Source: Symbiodinium natans
Lineage: Eukaryota; Sar; Dinophyceae; Suessiales; Symbiodiniaceae
Direction: 5' to 3'
Length of the DNA: 64,000 nt
NCBI GenBank assembly: GCA_905221605.1
Contig: CAJNDS010002202.1
Coordinates: forward strand, 1,178,379-1,242,378
Shown here: positions 20,952-34,000 of the stretch, piece after piece
How the letters are laid out: each line of letters starts with the position of its first letter
Numbering within the stretch: the first letter of the stretch is position 1
The notes under the pieces: model-generated
Seen by the model: the letters and a program-made list of their open reading frames with translations, nothing else
Database searches by the model: none
Told to the model about the DNA's origin: nothing
Position numbers and translations under genes: made by a program

Positions 20952-21973
20952 CTGAAGTTTAGGGTTTAGGGTTGAGGGTTGAGGGTTGAGGGTTGAGGGT
21001 TTAGGGTGTAGGGTGTAGGGTGTAGGGTTTAGGGTTTAGGGTTTAGGGTTTAGGGTTTAGGGTTTAGGGTTTAGGGTTTAGGGTTTAGGGTTTAGGGTTT
21101 AGGGTTTAGGGTTTAGGGTAAACCCGCTAATGAAGCCGTGGTGGTACTGGTCGCGTGGGTCGGGCGGGAACCCAAGCTTCACAGCGGAAAGCCTTGGTTC
21201 GAGTAGTCGAGACCCTACAAAGCCCTACACCCCAAGACCCCCAACCCCTGAGCCCTGAACCCCAAAGCCCTGAACCCTAAACCCCAAAACCCTAAACCCC
21301 TAAAGCCACCCAAAACCCTAAACCCCAAAACCCTAAACCCCAAAACCCTAAACCCCTAAAGCCCCTACTACGACCGCTCAGGTGGTTTTGTCGAGGAACT
21401 TCCGACGTTTAGGCCTTATGGGGTCTCGGGTTCATCCAGCGCGCAAGAGCCAGGGAAATTCTCAGGCGCAACCAAAGGCCACAAATCCATGGCGACACCC
21501 TCACCCCCAATGGCACCTAAGCCCTGCAAGCCCCAGAAACCCCACCAACCCTGCACACCCAGCATACCCTGTAAATCCCTACAAACCTGTTGCCTCTATG
21601 AACCCTAAACCCTAAACCCTAAACCCTAAACCCTAAACCCTAAACCCTAAACCCTAAACCCTAAACCCTAAACCCTAAACCCAGGCCGAGTCACGTTTGA
21701 CCCGCCGATGCCGCAGGCCGTGCAGGCCACAAAGGCCGAGTTCATCCGATGTGGCCTAAGGGGACTGGGGCTCAGGGAGTTAGGGTTTAGGGTTTAGGGT
21801 TTAGGGTTTAGGGTTTAGGGTTTAGGGTTTAGGGTTTAGGGTTTAGGGTTTAGGGTTTTAGGGTTTAGGGTTTAGGGTTAGGGTTTAGGGTTTAGGGTTA
21901 GGGTTGAGGGTTTAGGGTTTAGGTATAGGTTTAGGTTTAGGGGGGTATAGGGTTAGGGTTTAGGGTTTAGGGT

Positions 21974-22061
<88 letters not shown>

Positions 22062-25000
22062 GGTCATTCCAAAAGACATCTCCAACATAGCAACCCTAAA
22101 CCCTGAACTCTACACCGCAAAAGGCGCACTATTGAGCTGGGCATCTTTCAGACGCCCCTGAGGCTTTTAGGACCCCCAGAACCCTGAACCCTAAAACCCT
22201 ACGCCCGAAGCAGCCCTGCACAAAAAATCGCTTTCGGCGACCCTGGTAAGCCCACATCCCAAACCTCGAGGCATCCCACACCTTGAGCCCTAAACCCTGG
22301 GCTTAAAGAAATCTTGAGTTTAGGGTTTAGGGTTTAGGGTTTAGGGTTTAGGGTTTAGGGTTTAGGGTTTAGGGTTTAGGGTTTAGGGTTTAGGGTTTAG
22401 GGTTTAGGGTTTAGGGTTTAGGGTTTAGGGTTTAGGGTTTAGGGTTTAGGGTTTAAGGGTTTGGGTGTTGGGTGTTGGGGCTTTGGGCTTGGGCAGCCCT
22501 ACATCCTTTAAGATTTCCCCACATTGGCTGCATGCGCGTGAGCGCCTGGGGTCTAGGGTTTGAGTGTTTATCCAGTGAGGGATTAAGAGCTGAGATGTCC
22601 GCAACCAGGGCATTGTAGGCTCTAGGATTGGGGTTGGGGGTGTGTGGAGGCGAGGGGGGCGGGGGGGGGATGGGGGGATGGGGGGGATGGGGATGGGGGG
22701 ATGGGCCAGGGCTGGGGGGGAGACGGGGGGGGCAAGGGGGGGGGGGATGGATGGGGGGGGGGGGATGCTTTGCTGTGCAAGAGTTCCTGCAGCTTCTTAG
22801 GATTCGGGATGATGAGGGTTTCGGGCTTATGGGTTGCGACACACAACCCTGAACCTAACCCTCTTCAGAAACACGCCCAGTCATCAACCCTACACCCTAC
22901 ACCCTAAACCCGAAACCCTAAACCCTAGCAGCTGTTCGTAAGCACCGGGCACATGCTCAGTGGACAGGAACATGGGAACCCCGTCCTGGGCCAAAGCAGT
23001 GGTGGCCCTCTCTGGCTACAATGCCTTCAAAAAACCCCCGCAATTGAACACAAAACGCCTAACTCCAAACCCTAAACCCTAAACCCTAAACCCCCAAAGC
23101 AATGAACCCCTAAACCCTAAGCCTCCCAAACCTGAAGCTATCACCTCGCCATCCCATGCCTCCCTTTCGAAGGGCACCCTAATCAGTTTAGGGTCTAGGG
23201 TTTAGGGTTTAGGGTTTAGGGTTTAGGGTTTAGGGTTTAGGGTTTAGGGTTTAGGGTTTAGGGTTTAGGGTTTAGGGTTTAGGGTTTAGGGGTCTTAAGG
23301 GAGGGGGGTTCATGGGGGGCAGGTGTGCGGCTTGAGGTTCACGAGGTCCTAAGCTAAAGCTCTACACCCCAAACCCCAAGCCCAAAAACCTGAACCCCAA
23401 ACCCCTCAACCCCAAGCACCCCAAACCCCTAACCCCAAACACTCTAAACGCCCCAAACCCGAGACTGTAACACCTCAAACCCCAACACCCCGACTGAGGA
23501 AAAACCAGGCACGTCGGCAAGGATGTGCGGATTGAGCTCATTCAGGCCCCCTATATAAATTAGCCCTAAACCCTAAACCCTAAACCCTAAACTCTGCAAG
23601 ACCAGGAACGTCGGCCAGGATGTGCGGGTTGAGCTTGTGCAGGTGCAGGGAGGGTGGCATGCATCCCATGGCCTGACAGCGTGCGGGGCTTTGGGGGGTT
23701 AGGGTTCAGGAGTTTAGGGTTTAGGGTTTCGGGCTTCGGGTTTAGGGTTTAGGGTTTAGGGTTTAGGGCACAAGAATTGCAACGGGCTTCAAGCTTTTCA
23801 CGATGTACAGCTTAGGTGGGAGCAGGCTGAGGATGCTGCCAACCCCAACACACCCCCTGAACCGAGTACCCTGAGCTCCAAACCCTGCACCCCAGTCCCT
23901 AAACCCTAAACCCTAAACCCTAAACCCTAAACCCTAAACCCTAAACCCTAAACCCTAAACCCTAAACCCTAAACCCTAAACCCTAAACCATAGGCCGCCC
24001 GCGCCAGGCGGCGGCCGGTACAACTGAACGCTACCGCTTCGAGATCTGCTTGCTTTGCCAAGCAGATCGAGCTTGCCACACCTGATGCATCCCTGCTAGC
24101 CATAGGGCACAATGTAATAATGGATTAACCCTAAACCCCCAACGCGCGACCCTGGCGGGGGAGGTCGGGCCTAAGAAGCTGTTGCGCCCCCGCCAGGTTG
24201 CCCCCGCCAAGGTTGCCCCGCCAGGGTTGCCCCCGCCAGGGTTGCCCCCCCCCAGAGTTGCCCCCGCCGTTCCCCCCACGACGGAGTTGCCCCTGCCAGC
24301 GTTGCCCCCGCCAGCTGCCCCCGCCAGGGTTGTCCCCGCCAGGGTTGCCCCCGCCAGGGTTGCCCCCGCCAGGATTGCCCCCGCCAGGGTTGCCCCCGCC
24401 AGGGTTGCCCCGCCCCCCGCCAGTGTTGCCCCGCCAGGGTTGCCCTCGCCAGGGTTGCCCCGCCAGGGTTGCCCCCGCCAGGGTTGCCCCCGCCAGGGTT
24501 GCCCCCACCAGGCCACCGCCAGGGTTGCCCCCACCAGGGTTTTTTCGTCAGGGTTGCCCCCGCCAGCCAGGGTTGCCCCTGCCAGGGTTGCCCCCACCAG
24601 GGTGACAGCGTTGCCCCCAGCCTACTAGGGTTGCCCCCTCCTGAAATCGGCCTCGCCGCCTATTCAGGAATTGTGCACCTGTATGCTTCGTCGTCCTTGT
24701 ATGAAGGCAAAGTTCTCCATTAGTGTCCCCCGCCAGGGTCAGATTGTGTTCATCACCTCACCTTGCCCCTGCCAGGGTTGCCCCCGCCAGGGTTGCCCCC
24801 ACCAGGGTTGTACCAGGGTTGCCTCTGCCAGAATCGGCCCGCCAGGGTTGCCCCCACCAGGGTTGCTCTGTGAGGGTTGCCCCCACCAGGGTTGCCCCCG
24901 CCAGGGTTGGCCCGCCAAGGTTGCCCCCGCCAGGGTTGCCCCCGACAGGGTTGCCCCCGCCCCCACCAGGGTTGCCCCCACCACAATTGCCCCCGCCAGG

Positions 25001-28000
25001 GTTGCCCCCACCAAGGTTGTCTTTGAGGTTCGCCCCCACCAGGGTTGCCTCTGCCAGAATCGGCCCGCCAGGGTTGCCCCCATCAGGGTTGCCCTGTGAG
25101 GGCTGCCCCTGCCAGGATCAGGGTGACAGCGTTGCCCCCACCAGCCGACGGGTTGCCCGTCCGGTTGCCCCCCCGAAATTGGCCTCGCCGCCTATTCAGG
25201 AATTGTGCACCTGTATGCTCGTCGTCCTTGTCTATGAAGGGCCCTGCCAAAGTTCTCCATTATTAGTGGCCCCCGCCAGGGTCCAGACATTTATTTCTAA
25301 ATATGTTTATACCTCACCTTGCCCCTGCCAGGGTTGCCCCCGCCAGGGTTGCCCCCACCAGGGTTGTCTCCGAGGTTCGCCCCCACCAGGGTGGCCTCTG
25401 CCAGGGTTGCCCCCGCCAGGGTTGCCCCCGCCAGGGTTGCCCCGCCAGGGTTGCCCCCGCCAGGGTTGCCCGCCAGGATGCCCCAGGGTTGTCCCCGCCA
25501 TTTTTCATATTTTTAATCTACATTTTCTATCTTCTAATATTCCTTTAAGGAATTCCACTAATAATAAAAGGGCATTTTTTCTCTCATTATTCGTAAAGAT
25601 TTCTATGGAAAGATATTAATTCTCGATCTATATCTTCTTCAAATTCATTTCGGCTTCTCTTCTTTCTCACATCCAGTGAATGCAGTAGAAGCATGTGGAT
25701 TACTTACTCCCTTACATATCGTACCTGAATGGTATTTCTTATGCCAATATGCTATGCTAAAAGCTGTAACCAAATAGAAATGCAGGATTCATTATCTTTC
25801 ATCTTATTTTACTTTATGAGAAGTCTTTCAATGTCATTCTATTTTAAAATTAAGACGTCCAGTAGATTTAACGGTTTTTATCGCAACCCCGCCGGGTTGC
25901 CCAGTTTTACCCCTGCCAGGGTTGCCCCCACCAGGGTTGCCCCCACCAGCGTTGCCCCTGCCAGGGTTGCCGCCGAGTTAGGGTTGCCCTTGGCAGGGTT
26001 GCCCCGCCAGGGTTGCCCCCGCCAGGGTGACATTGCCCTCGCCGGGTTGCCTTGTCAGGGTTTCCCGCCTCCTCACGTCGCCTACTCAGGAATTGTGCAC
26101 CTTCTCTGCGACGGCCCTACGCACCTCGTCCTCTTCGCGCGCTGGCGAGGCTTCGTCGTCCTTCTCTATGAAGTGTTGTTTAGTTGCCGAGCAGGGCTTC
26201 AAGTGCGAAGGGTGCTGTCAAAGTTCTCTATTAATTAATTGCCAGGGTTTCCCTTTAGTAGTCGCCAGGGCCTCGCCAGGGTTGCCCCCGCCAAGGTGGA
26301 CATATATATATATATATATATGTAGAGAGAGAAATAAGAAAGTGTTTTTTATACAAAAAAACCTCGCCTCGCCCCTTCCAGGGTTGCCCGTGCCAGGGTT
26401 GCCCCCGCCAGGGTCGCCCCCGCCAGGGTCGCCCCCGCAGTTGCCCCCGCCAAGGCCCTTGCGCCAGCGGGTGGCCGGGCCTTCCGCGCTTGGCCCTCGC
26501 CATTCTGCCATATGAATGAGCTTGGGTCCGGAATTGGGCTTGAGGGTGTCTTAAACACAGTATGGGTGAAACAGATTGTCCCGCTCCCTGTTGATCCAGG
26601 AAAGTGTACGCTCAAGCAACAGCAGCAGTCAACACGTCCCACCCCGGCCAGCGGGGAGACTCGAGGTGTACAGTAGGCCCCCTTGATAGGGGGGCCGTGG
26701 AGGGTAGACCGCTCTAAACCCGAAAAAGGCGGCAGTTTGGGTGGCTGGGGTGGGATCCGCTGCACCGAGGCGGCCCGACCCGCCACCACTGGCGCGGGTC
26801 GGGACCGCGGCACTTTGGAACACCCTAAACCCCAAACCCTAAACCCTAAAACCTAAACCCTAAGACCTAAACCCGAGACCCTAAACTTCTTCCTTGGTTG
26901 GGAAGCTAGGCACCCGCAACACAATCCTGTATGGAGAGCAATCGGCGTGTCCAACCATTCCGGACCGCGTAGATGGCGTAGTTGTTGTCGTTGTTGAATT
27001 TAGGGTTTAGGGTTTAGGGTTTAAGGTTTAGGGTTTAGGGTTTAGGGTTTAGGGTTTAGGGTTTAGGGTTTAGGGTTTAGGGTTCTCCACGATGGACGTA
27101 TGTCCCTGTTTGGTGAATTGCCGCAACGACTGTTTGGCTTGTGAGATCGCCTTGACATCTACCGACTGTGCCCCTCGGTGATCGTGTCCCACGGCTTCAC
27201 GGCGAATGCTTGCAGAGTTCACCTCCCAAAGACGTTGACCAGCCGCACGTGCAATGTCGTCGATGAACCTGGTTCCTTTTCTGCGACATGTACCACTGCC
27301 ACCCACCGCAAATAGTCCCGCCGATACGGATGGCCGTCCTCTGCTTCCTTCCTCGGTCTGCTTCAGAGCGCAATGTGTCACACCGTGAACCCCTTGCAAA
27401 ATCTGCGGTAATCCTGCCGAGCCGCCGTTGGAACTGCATCTTCTCGTTGTAAAAGGAGAAGAGGTTGTGAACCCTCATGAAACCCGACGCCCACGGGGTG
27501 GGGTACGTAGTTGGATTCTACGTCAGCTATTCTCCTCACCTCTTCCCGAATCAGAAATCCCAGGATGTGAAGCCGCAGAGAGTCCCCCGCGAAGTATCCG
27601 AGACCGATCGAAGCAGAAACTTGTGCTTAAATGAAGGGATCCTACTCTCACAAAAGGAATATGGTTTAGGGTTTAGGGTTTAAGGGGTAGGGTTTAGGGT
27701 TCACCCTTACCCCCCTCCCCCCCCCCCCCGACCCACCCCAGGATCCGCCTAGGATCCAAAGCCTTTTTCTCAGGGTGAGTTAGACTCCTGGGTCTACCCA
27801 TAAAGCAAGGAGGGAGGGGGGGTGGATGGGGTGGGGGGGTGGGGGGTGGGGGGGTGGGGGGTGGGGGGGGTGGGGGGGGGGGGGGAGGGGGGGTGGGGGG
27901 GTGGGGGGGTGGGGGGGGGGGGGGGGGGTGGGGGGGGGGGTGGGGGGGGTGGGGGGGGGGGGGGGTGGGGGGGTGGGGGGCGTGGGGGGGTGGGGGGGTG

Positions 28001-31000
28001 GGGGGGTGGGGGGGGGGGGGTGGGGGGTGGGGGGGGGTGGGGGGGTGGGGGGGTGGTGGGGTGGTGGGTGGTGGGGGGTGGGGTGGTGGGGGGGTGGGGG
28101 GGGGTGGTGGGGGGTGGGAGGGGGGTTGGGGGGGGGTCGGGGGGGGGGGTGGGTGGGGGAGGGGGGGGGGGTGGGTGGGGGGGGGTGGGGGGGGTGGGGG
28201 GGTGGGGGGTGGGGGGGGGTGGGGGGGTGGGGGGGTGGGGGTGGTGGGGGGTGGGGGGGGTGGGGGGGGGGTGGGGTGGGGGGGTGGGGGGGTGGGGGGT
28301 GGGGGGTGGGGGTGGCGGGGGTGGGGGGGTGGGGGGGTGGGGGGGTGGGGGGGGTGGGGGGGTGGGGGGGGGGGTGGGGGGGTGGGGGGGTGGGGGGGTG
28401 GGGGGGGGGGGGGGGTGGGGGTGGGGGGGTGGGGGGGTGGGGGGGGTGGGGGGTGGGGGGTGGGGTGGGTGGGGGGGTGGGGGGGTGGGGGGTGGGGGGG
28501 TGGGGGGGGGGGGGGTGGGGGTGGGGGGGGGGGTGGTGGGGGGGTGGGGGGGTGGGGGGGTGGGGGGGTGGGGGGGTGTGGGGGGGTGGGGGGGGTGGGG
28601 GGGGGGGTGGGGGGGTGGGGGGGCGGTGAGGGGGGTGGGGGGTGGGGGGGTGGGGGTGGTGGGGGGTGGGGGGGTGGGGGGGGTGGGGGGGTGGGGGGGG
28701 GGGGGGTGGGGGGGGTGGGGGGCAGGAGGACCAAAACACGCTCGACACAACACTGCGAGAACCCCCGAATTTAATTGAATACCACAAACCCCAAAACCAA
28801 AAAACAACAACCCAGGCCCCTAAAACCTAAAACCCCAAAACCCTGAACCCCTAAAACCATAATGAAAAAAAACTAAGGCGCAAAAGCCCTAAAACCCCCA
28901 TACACCTGAAAACCCTTAAACCCTAAACCCTAAAGCCTCAAACCCTGAACCCCTACAAACCTTAAAACCCCTAGACCCTAAACACTAAACCCTAAACTCG
29001 ATTATCCCTAAACCCTAAACCCTAAACCCTAAACCCCTTGAACCCCTTGAACCCCTTGCACCCTAGCTGGGGTGGCACCTGTCCAACGATGACCCTCAGG
29101 AGGGCCGCCACACCCGCAGCCGGCCGCATATGGCCTCAAGAGTTTAGGGTTTAGGGTTTCGGGTTTAGTGTTTAGGGTTTAGGGTTTATGGTTTTGGGTT
29201 TTGGGTTTTGGGTTTAGGGTTTAGGGTTTAGGGTTTGGGGGAGGGCTTAGGGGTTTGAAGAGTCTAGGGGTTCAGGGGCTGGAGGTTTTAGGGGCTTAGG
29301 GGCTTCGGGTTTAGGCTTGGGGAAGTTGGGGTTTGGTGGTGGGCGGCTGCAGGACCTTGACGCCTCAAAGAGTTCCTGAACCCTGAACCCTGAACCCTAA
29401 ACCCTAAACCCTAAACCCTAAACCCTAAACCCTAAACCTTAAACAAGTATACCTTCTTAGTTGCAGAGTTCGTAAGCCCCAGCAAAGGGGACACTTTCAG
29501 TTCTATAGGGGGTTCTGGTAACCCAAAAAGTGTATAGTGTACTCACTCAGCTACTAAGCAGCAACCCCTGAAATTCTGTCGCACAAGCCTCTGCGATTGA
29601 GAACCTTGGCGGAAGTTCAAAAAAAAAGCACGTTCCAATTTCGCACAGCCCCCCCCCCCCCCCCCCCCCCCCCCGGTACACTTTCAACCCCGCCATCGAA
29701 ATCGTAAAGTTGATTCTGGACCCTGAACCCTATACCCTAAACCCTGAACCCTAAACCCTAAACACTGAAACCCGGAACCCTAAACCCTGAACCCCTAAAC
29801 CTCTAGACCCTAACCCTAAACCCTCAAACCCTACAACGACATCCCAGGGGCCGATGTTCGTCTTGGCAGCGAGCAGCCCCAGAACTTCTTCCTCCTCGGT
29901 GTCCTCGACGAGGATCGATACTTACGAGCTCTTAGTAGGGTTTAGGGTTTAGGGTTTAGGGTTTTGGGGTTTTAGGGTTTAGGGTTTAGGGTTTAGGGTT
30001 TAGGGTTTAGGGTTCTTCGTAGGGAAGTAGGTTTTGTGAGGGGCCCCTAAAACCCAAACCCTTTAAGCGCACCTCACTTCCGAACATCCTACGAAGAAGC
30101 AACCCGTGCATTCGAGGAACCGTCAAGCTAGTGGGACCTTCCACGTTGTCGTAGCGTTGAAGGCTTAGGGTTTCGGGTTTCGGGTTTGAACGCCGGAGCA
30201 TCTGACCCCCAAACCCTGATCCCACGAAAGCCCTAAACCCCACCACGCAAAATGCTTTTTAACCCAAAACATCAAAAAACCCAAAAGAATCAGCAAAAAC
30301 ACCTAAAGGCCCAACCTCTCTAACTCTTCACAACTACAACGTCTAAAGGGTTTAGGTTTTCAGGTGTCGGTTTTAGGGTTTAGGGTTTAGGGTTCGGGGT
30401 GTGGAGTTTGGGGTTTAGGGTTTAGGGTTTAGGGTTTGGGGTTTGGGGTCTAGGGACAACGCTCGACGTTCCGAAGCGGTGCCGCCTCGCCCGCGGCTGC
30501 CAAACGGTAGGCCCGCACAAGGGCGGTAGCCTGGCTTGAAGGATGCGGTTCCCCTTAGCATACCTGGGAACCCTAGCAAGGCTTGCTTGGCTGACTTCTG
30601 AACCCCTCCGAAAAGTCTAACTTTCCGGCGCCTTATTGTACTTTCTGCCAAAACCCAGAAAGCTAAAGTCCAAGCTTAGGTTTCGGGTTTAGGGCTTGGG
30701 GTTTAGGGTTTAGGGTTTAGGGTTTAGGGTGTAGGGTGTAGGGTTTAGGGTTTAGGGTTTAGGGTTTAGGGTTTAGGGTTTAGGGTTTAGGGTTTAGGGT
30801 TTAGGGTTTAGGGTTTAGGGTTTAGGGTTTAGGGTTTAGGGTTTAGGCTTTAGGCTTTGGGCTTTAGGGTTTAGGGTTTAGGGTTTAGGGTTTAGGGTTT
30901 AGGGTTTAGGGTTTAGGGTTTAGGGTTTAGGGTTTAGGGTTTAGGGTTTAGGGAGCAGGGTGCATTCAGAGTTTCGGGCTTAGGGTTCAGGAGTTTAAGG

Positions 31001-34000
31001 GTTCGGGATTCTCCAAGATGCTCACATGCTCCTTGATGAAGGAAAATCCTAGGACCCCTAATACAATCTAAGGAAGTTCCCTTAGGGGTTTATGGTTTAG
31101 GGTTTTGGGGGTTTAGGGTTTTTAGGGTTTATAGGGTTTAGGAATGTTCGGGGTATTGTTGGCGTCTCTTGTGGGGACGGTTGAGGTTTTGGGTTTTGGG
31201 TTTGGGGTTTAGGGCTTAGGGTTGCGAACTTCGCCTACGAAGGTTTTCCGGCAACCCCGAGCCATGCAAATTACCGGGTTCTAAATCCTCCCCCCCCCCC
31301 CAATGGCAGGGTATAACCCCTAATTAAAGCGTGAACCCTAATTACACCATGAACCCTAACGCGGAAAGGCGCAGGGTCAAACGAGTTCAAGCACTGCGGC
31401 GGCGGGTCTGCGCGTGTCGTGGGGAAGGGATTTGGGACTTCGGGTTTGCTGCGACACCAAAACACCAAAACCCCAAAACCCCAACGCCCCAAAACCCCAA
31501 AGCCCCAAAACCCCAAGCCCCAAAACCCCAAAAAAACCAAAACCCCAAAAAACCCAAAACCTCCCAACACCCCAAAACCCAAAACCTCCCAACACCCCAA
31601 AACCCCAAAACCCCAAAACCTCAAAAACCCAAATCCCTAACCCTAACCCCCAAAACTCCCAAAAACCCCAAAGCCCCAAATCCCAAACCCCAACCCCAAA
31701 ACCCCAAAACCCCAAAACCCAGATAAAGGGTGTTACAAGGCTGTGCCTCGACTGCGTCACCCAGCACGTTGCCCGAGGCATTGCACCTTGAGCTGCTTGG
31801 CGCGCCACAAGTGTTGGGGTTTCAGAGTTTAGGGATTTTAGGGTTGAGGGTTTAGGGTTTAGGGTTTAGGGTTTCAGGGTTTCAGGGTTTCAGGGTTTCA
31901 GGGTTTCAGGGCTTCAGGGCCTCGGAGTTTCAGGGCTTCAGGGTTCTCAGGGTTCTCAGGGTTTAGGTTTTGGGGCTCAGGGTGCCCTAAACCCGAACCC
32001 TAAACCCTAAACCCTAAACCCTAAACCCTGAACCCTAGACCCTAGACCCTAGACCCTAAACCCTAAACCCTAAACCCTAAACCCTAAACCCTTAACCAAC
32101 CAATGCGGCTTGCAGCCGACTAAGCTTTCGGGGGGCGAGCCGCTCTTGCGGAAAAGAGCGACTTGCGGCGGCCTACTCCCAGATCTTCCCTAAACCCTAA
32201 ACCCTAAACCCTAAACCCTAAACCCCTTAAGTAAGGAATATGCCCTAACTTATACTCAGGATCGTATTATGAAATAGGGTATATTCCTTAACTAAGGGGC
32301 TTGGAAGATCTGGGCTGGAAAAGGGGCGTCGGTCTCAGGTTTGTAGCCCCCAAAGCCCCAAAACCAGAAACCCCAATAACCAACACCCCCCAAACCCCAA
32401 ACCAAAAACCCAAAAACCCCAAAAAACCCAAAAAACCCAAAAACCCCAAAAAAAACCCAAAAAAAAAACCAACAAAAACCAGAAACCCAAAACCCCCAAA
32501 CCCCCAACACAACAACACCCCCAAAACCCCAAAAACCCCAAAAGCAACAAAATCCCAAAACCCCAAAACCTCAAAAACCCAAATCCCTAACCCTAACCCC
32601 CAAAACCCTAAACCCTCGACCAGAAGCCCCTAGACTCAAGCCTAAAGCGACGCCGTAAAACGACAAATCAAGTACCCGGAGCTCCTCTGTCTAAGCCCTT
32701 CTGAACCCCTAAACCGGTTTAGGGTTTAGGGTTTAGGGTTTAGGGTTCAGGGTTTAGGGTTTAGGGTTGAGGGTTGAGGGTTGAGGGTTAGGGTTTAGGG
32801 TTTAGGGTTTAGGGTTTAAGGTTTAGGGTTTAGGGTTTAGGGTTTAGGGTTTAGGGTTTAGGGTTTAGGGTTTAGGGTTTAGGGTTTAGGGTTTAGGGTT
32901 TAGGGTTTAGGGTTTAGGGTTTAGGGTTTAAGGTTTAGGGTTTAGGGTTTAGGGTTTAGGGTTTAGGGTTTAGGGTTGAGGGTTTAGGGTTTAGGGTTTA
33001 GGGTCTTGGGCTCTAAACCCTAACCCGTATAAACGAAAAATACACCCTGCAAGCCCGCAGCCGGCTTCGGGCGGTTCGGGATTCAGGGCTTTTGGAATTT
33101 TGGGAGTCGAGTTTAGGGCTTTGTTTAGAGTTATGGGGCTTAGGGCTTGGCGTTTGAGGTTTAGGCTGTAGAGTCCGTTAAGCCCTAAACTAGGCGACAG
33201 CTGCGCGCTGCGCGCCACTGGAAGCGCGTCCACTGGAAAGATACATATACGTATGCATTTACATCTATGTATATGTGTCAATATACAAATATGTGTATAT
33301 ATATATGTAGATGGATAGGTAGACAAATAGATAGATAGATACATAGATAGATAAACGTAGATTTTGTGTAAATATTTATATCTACTTCCATGTATACTTC
33401 AAAGCATATACATACATACATATGCAGCTGTATATGCCACACAAACTCTAAACTATACCCCTACAGTCCTTAATAGGGATTATCAGCCGGAAGCTACATA
33501 GAATCCGTATTAAGGACTGTTAGCATAAGGGGGAGCATCCCAATATACCAGCTGTGCATGCCAACAGAAACTCAGAAAACGCAAAAGGCTGGCTGCTTAG
33601 TAGGGAATGAGGGAATGAGATACCCTACATAATGGGGCCCTAATTCCCTAAACCCTAAACCATAAACCCTAAGCCCTAAGCCCTAAACCCTAAACCCTAA
33701 ACCTAAACTCTAAACCCTACGCAAAAGGTGGACGAGGGGCTCCACCGCCTCGATGTCCAGCGGAGACACGTCCGCGCTCCGGACAGAGTTGGCCACGAGC
33801 TCCTCGGGGGAAGTTTTAGGGGGTTTTTAGGGTTAAGGGTTTAGGGCTATAGGGTTATAGGGTTATAGGGTTTAGGGTTTAGGGTTCAGGGTTCAGGGTT
33901 CTAGGGTTTAGGGTTTAGGGTTCTAGGGTTCTAGGTTTAGGGTTAGGGTCTAGGGGTTTGGGATGCAGGATTCAGGTTCCGGAGTCTAGCGTTTTAGGGT

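Larger units (their letters stand above)
24150..26465. repeat. 15-bp minisatellite (gggttgcccccgcca), higher-order repeated
   Basis: About 100 copies of a 15-bp unit with single-base indels in the C run, interrupted by longer inserts. On the minus strand the unit encodes A-T-L-A-G, which imitates a pentapeptide-repeat protein, but frames change every few units. A longer unit carrying cctattcaggaattgtgcac, then a cgtcgtccttg..tatgaagg stretch and caaagttctc.att, recurs at 24640-24726, 25170-25270 and, diverged, 26068-26245. It lies inside KS intron 20. Confidence 0.9.

Noticed and set aside
24031-25619. Long frames of the ATLAG / RVAPA / PPGLP type as pentapeptide-repeat or collagen-like proteins
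   Set aside because: The 15-bp unit is open in several frames at once and the frames break at C-run indels; the longest one ends by running into the cytochrome b copy in a wrong context.
27694-28810. Six overlapping frames of 260-346 codons (poly-Gly/Trp/Val or poly-Pro/His)
   Set aside because: They translate a G-run tract in every frame on both strands; no sequence information.
31271-32633. GFWGFG and Lys/Pro/Asn-rich frames
   Set aside because: Translation of CCCCAAAA arrays.
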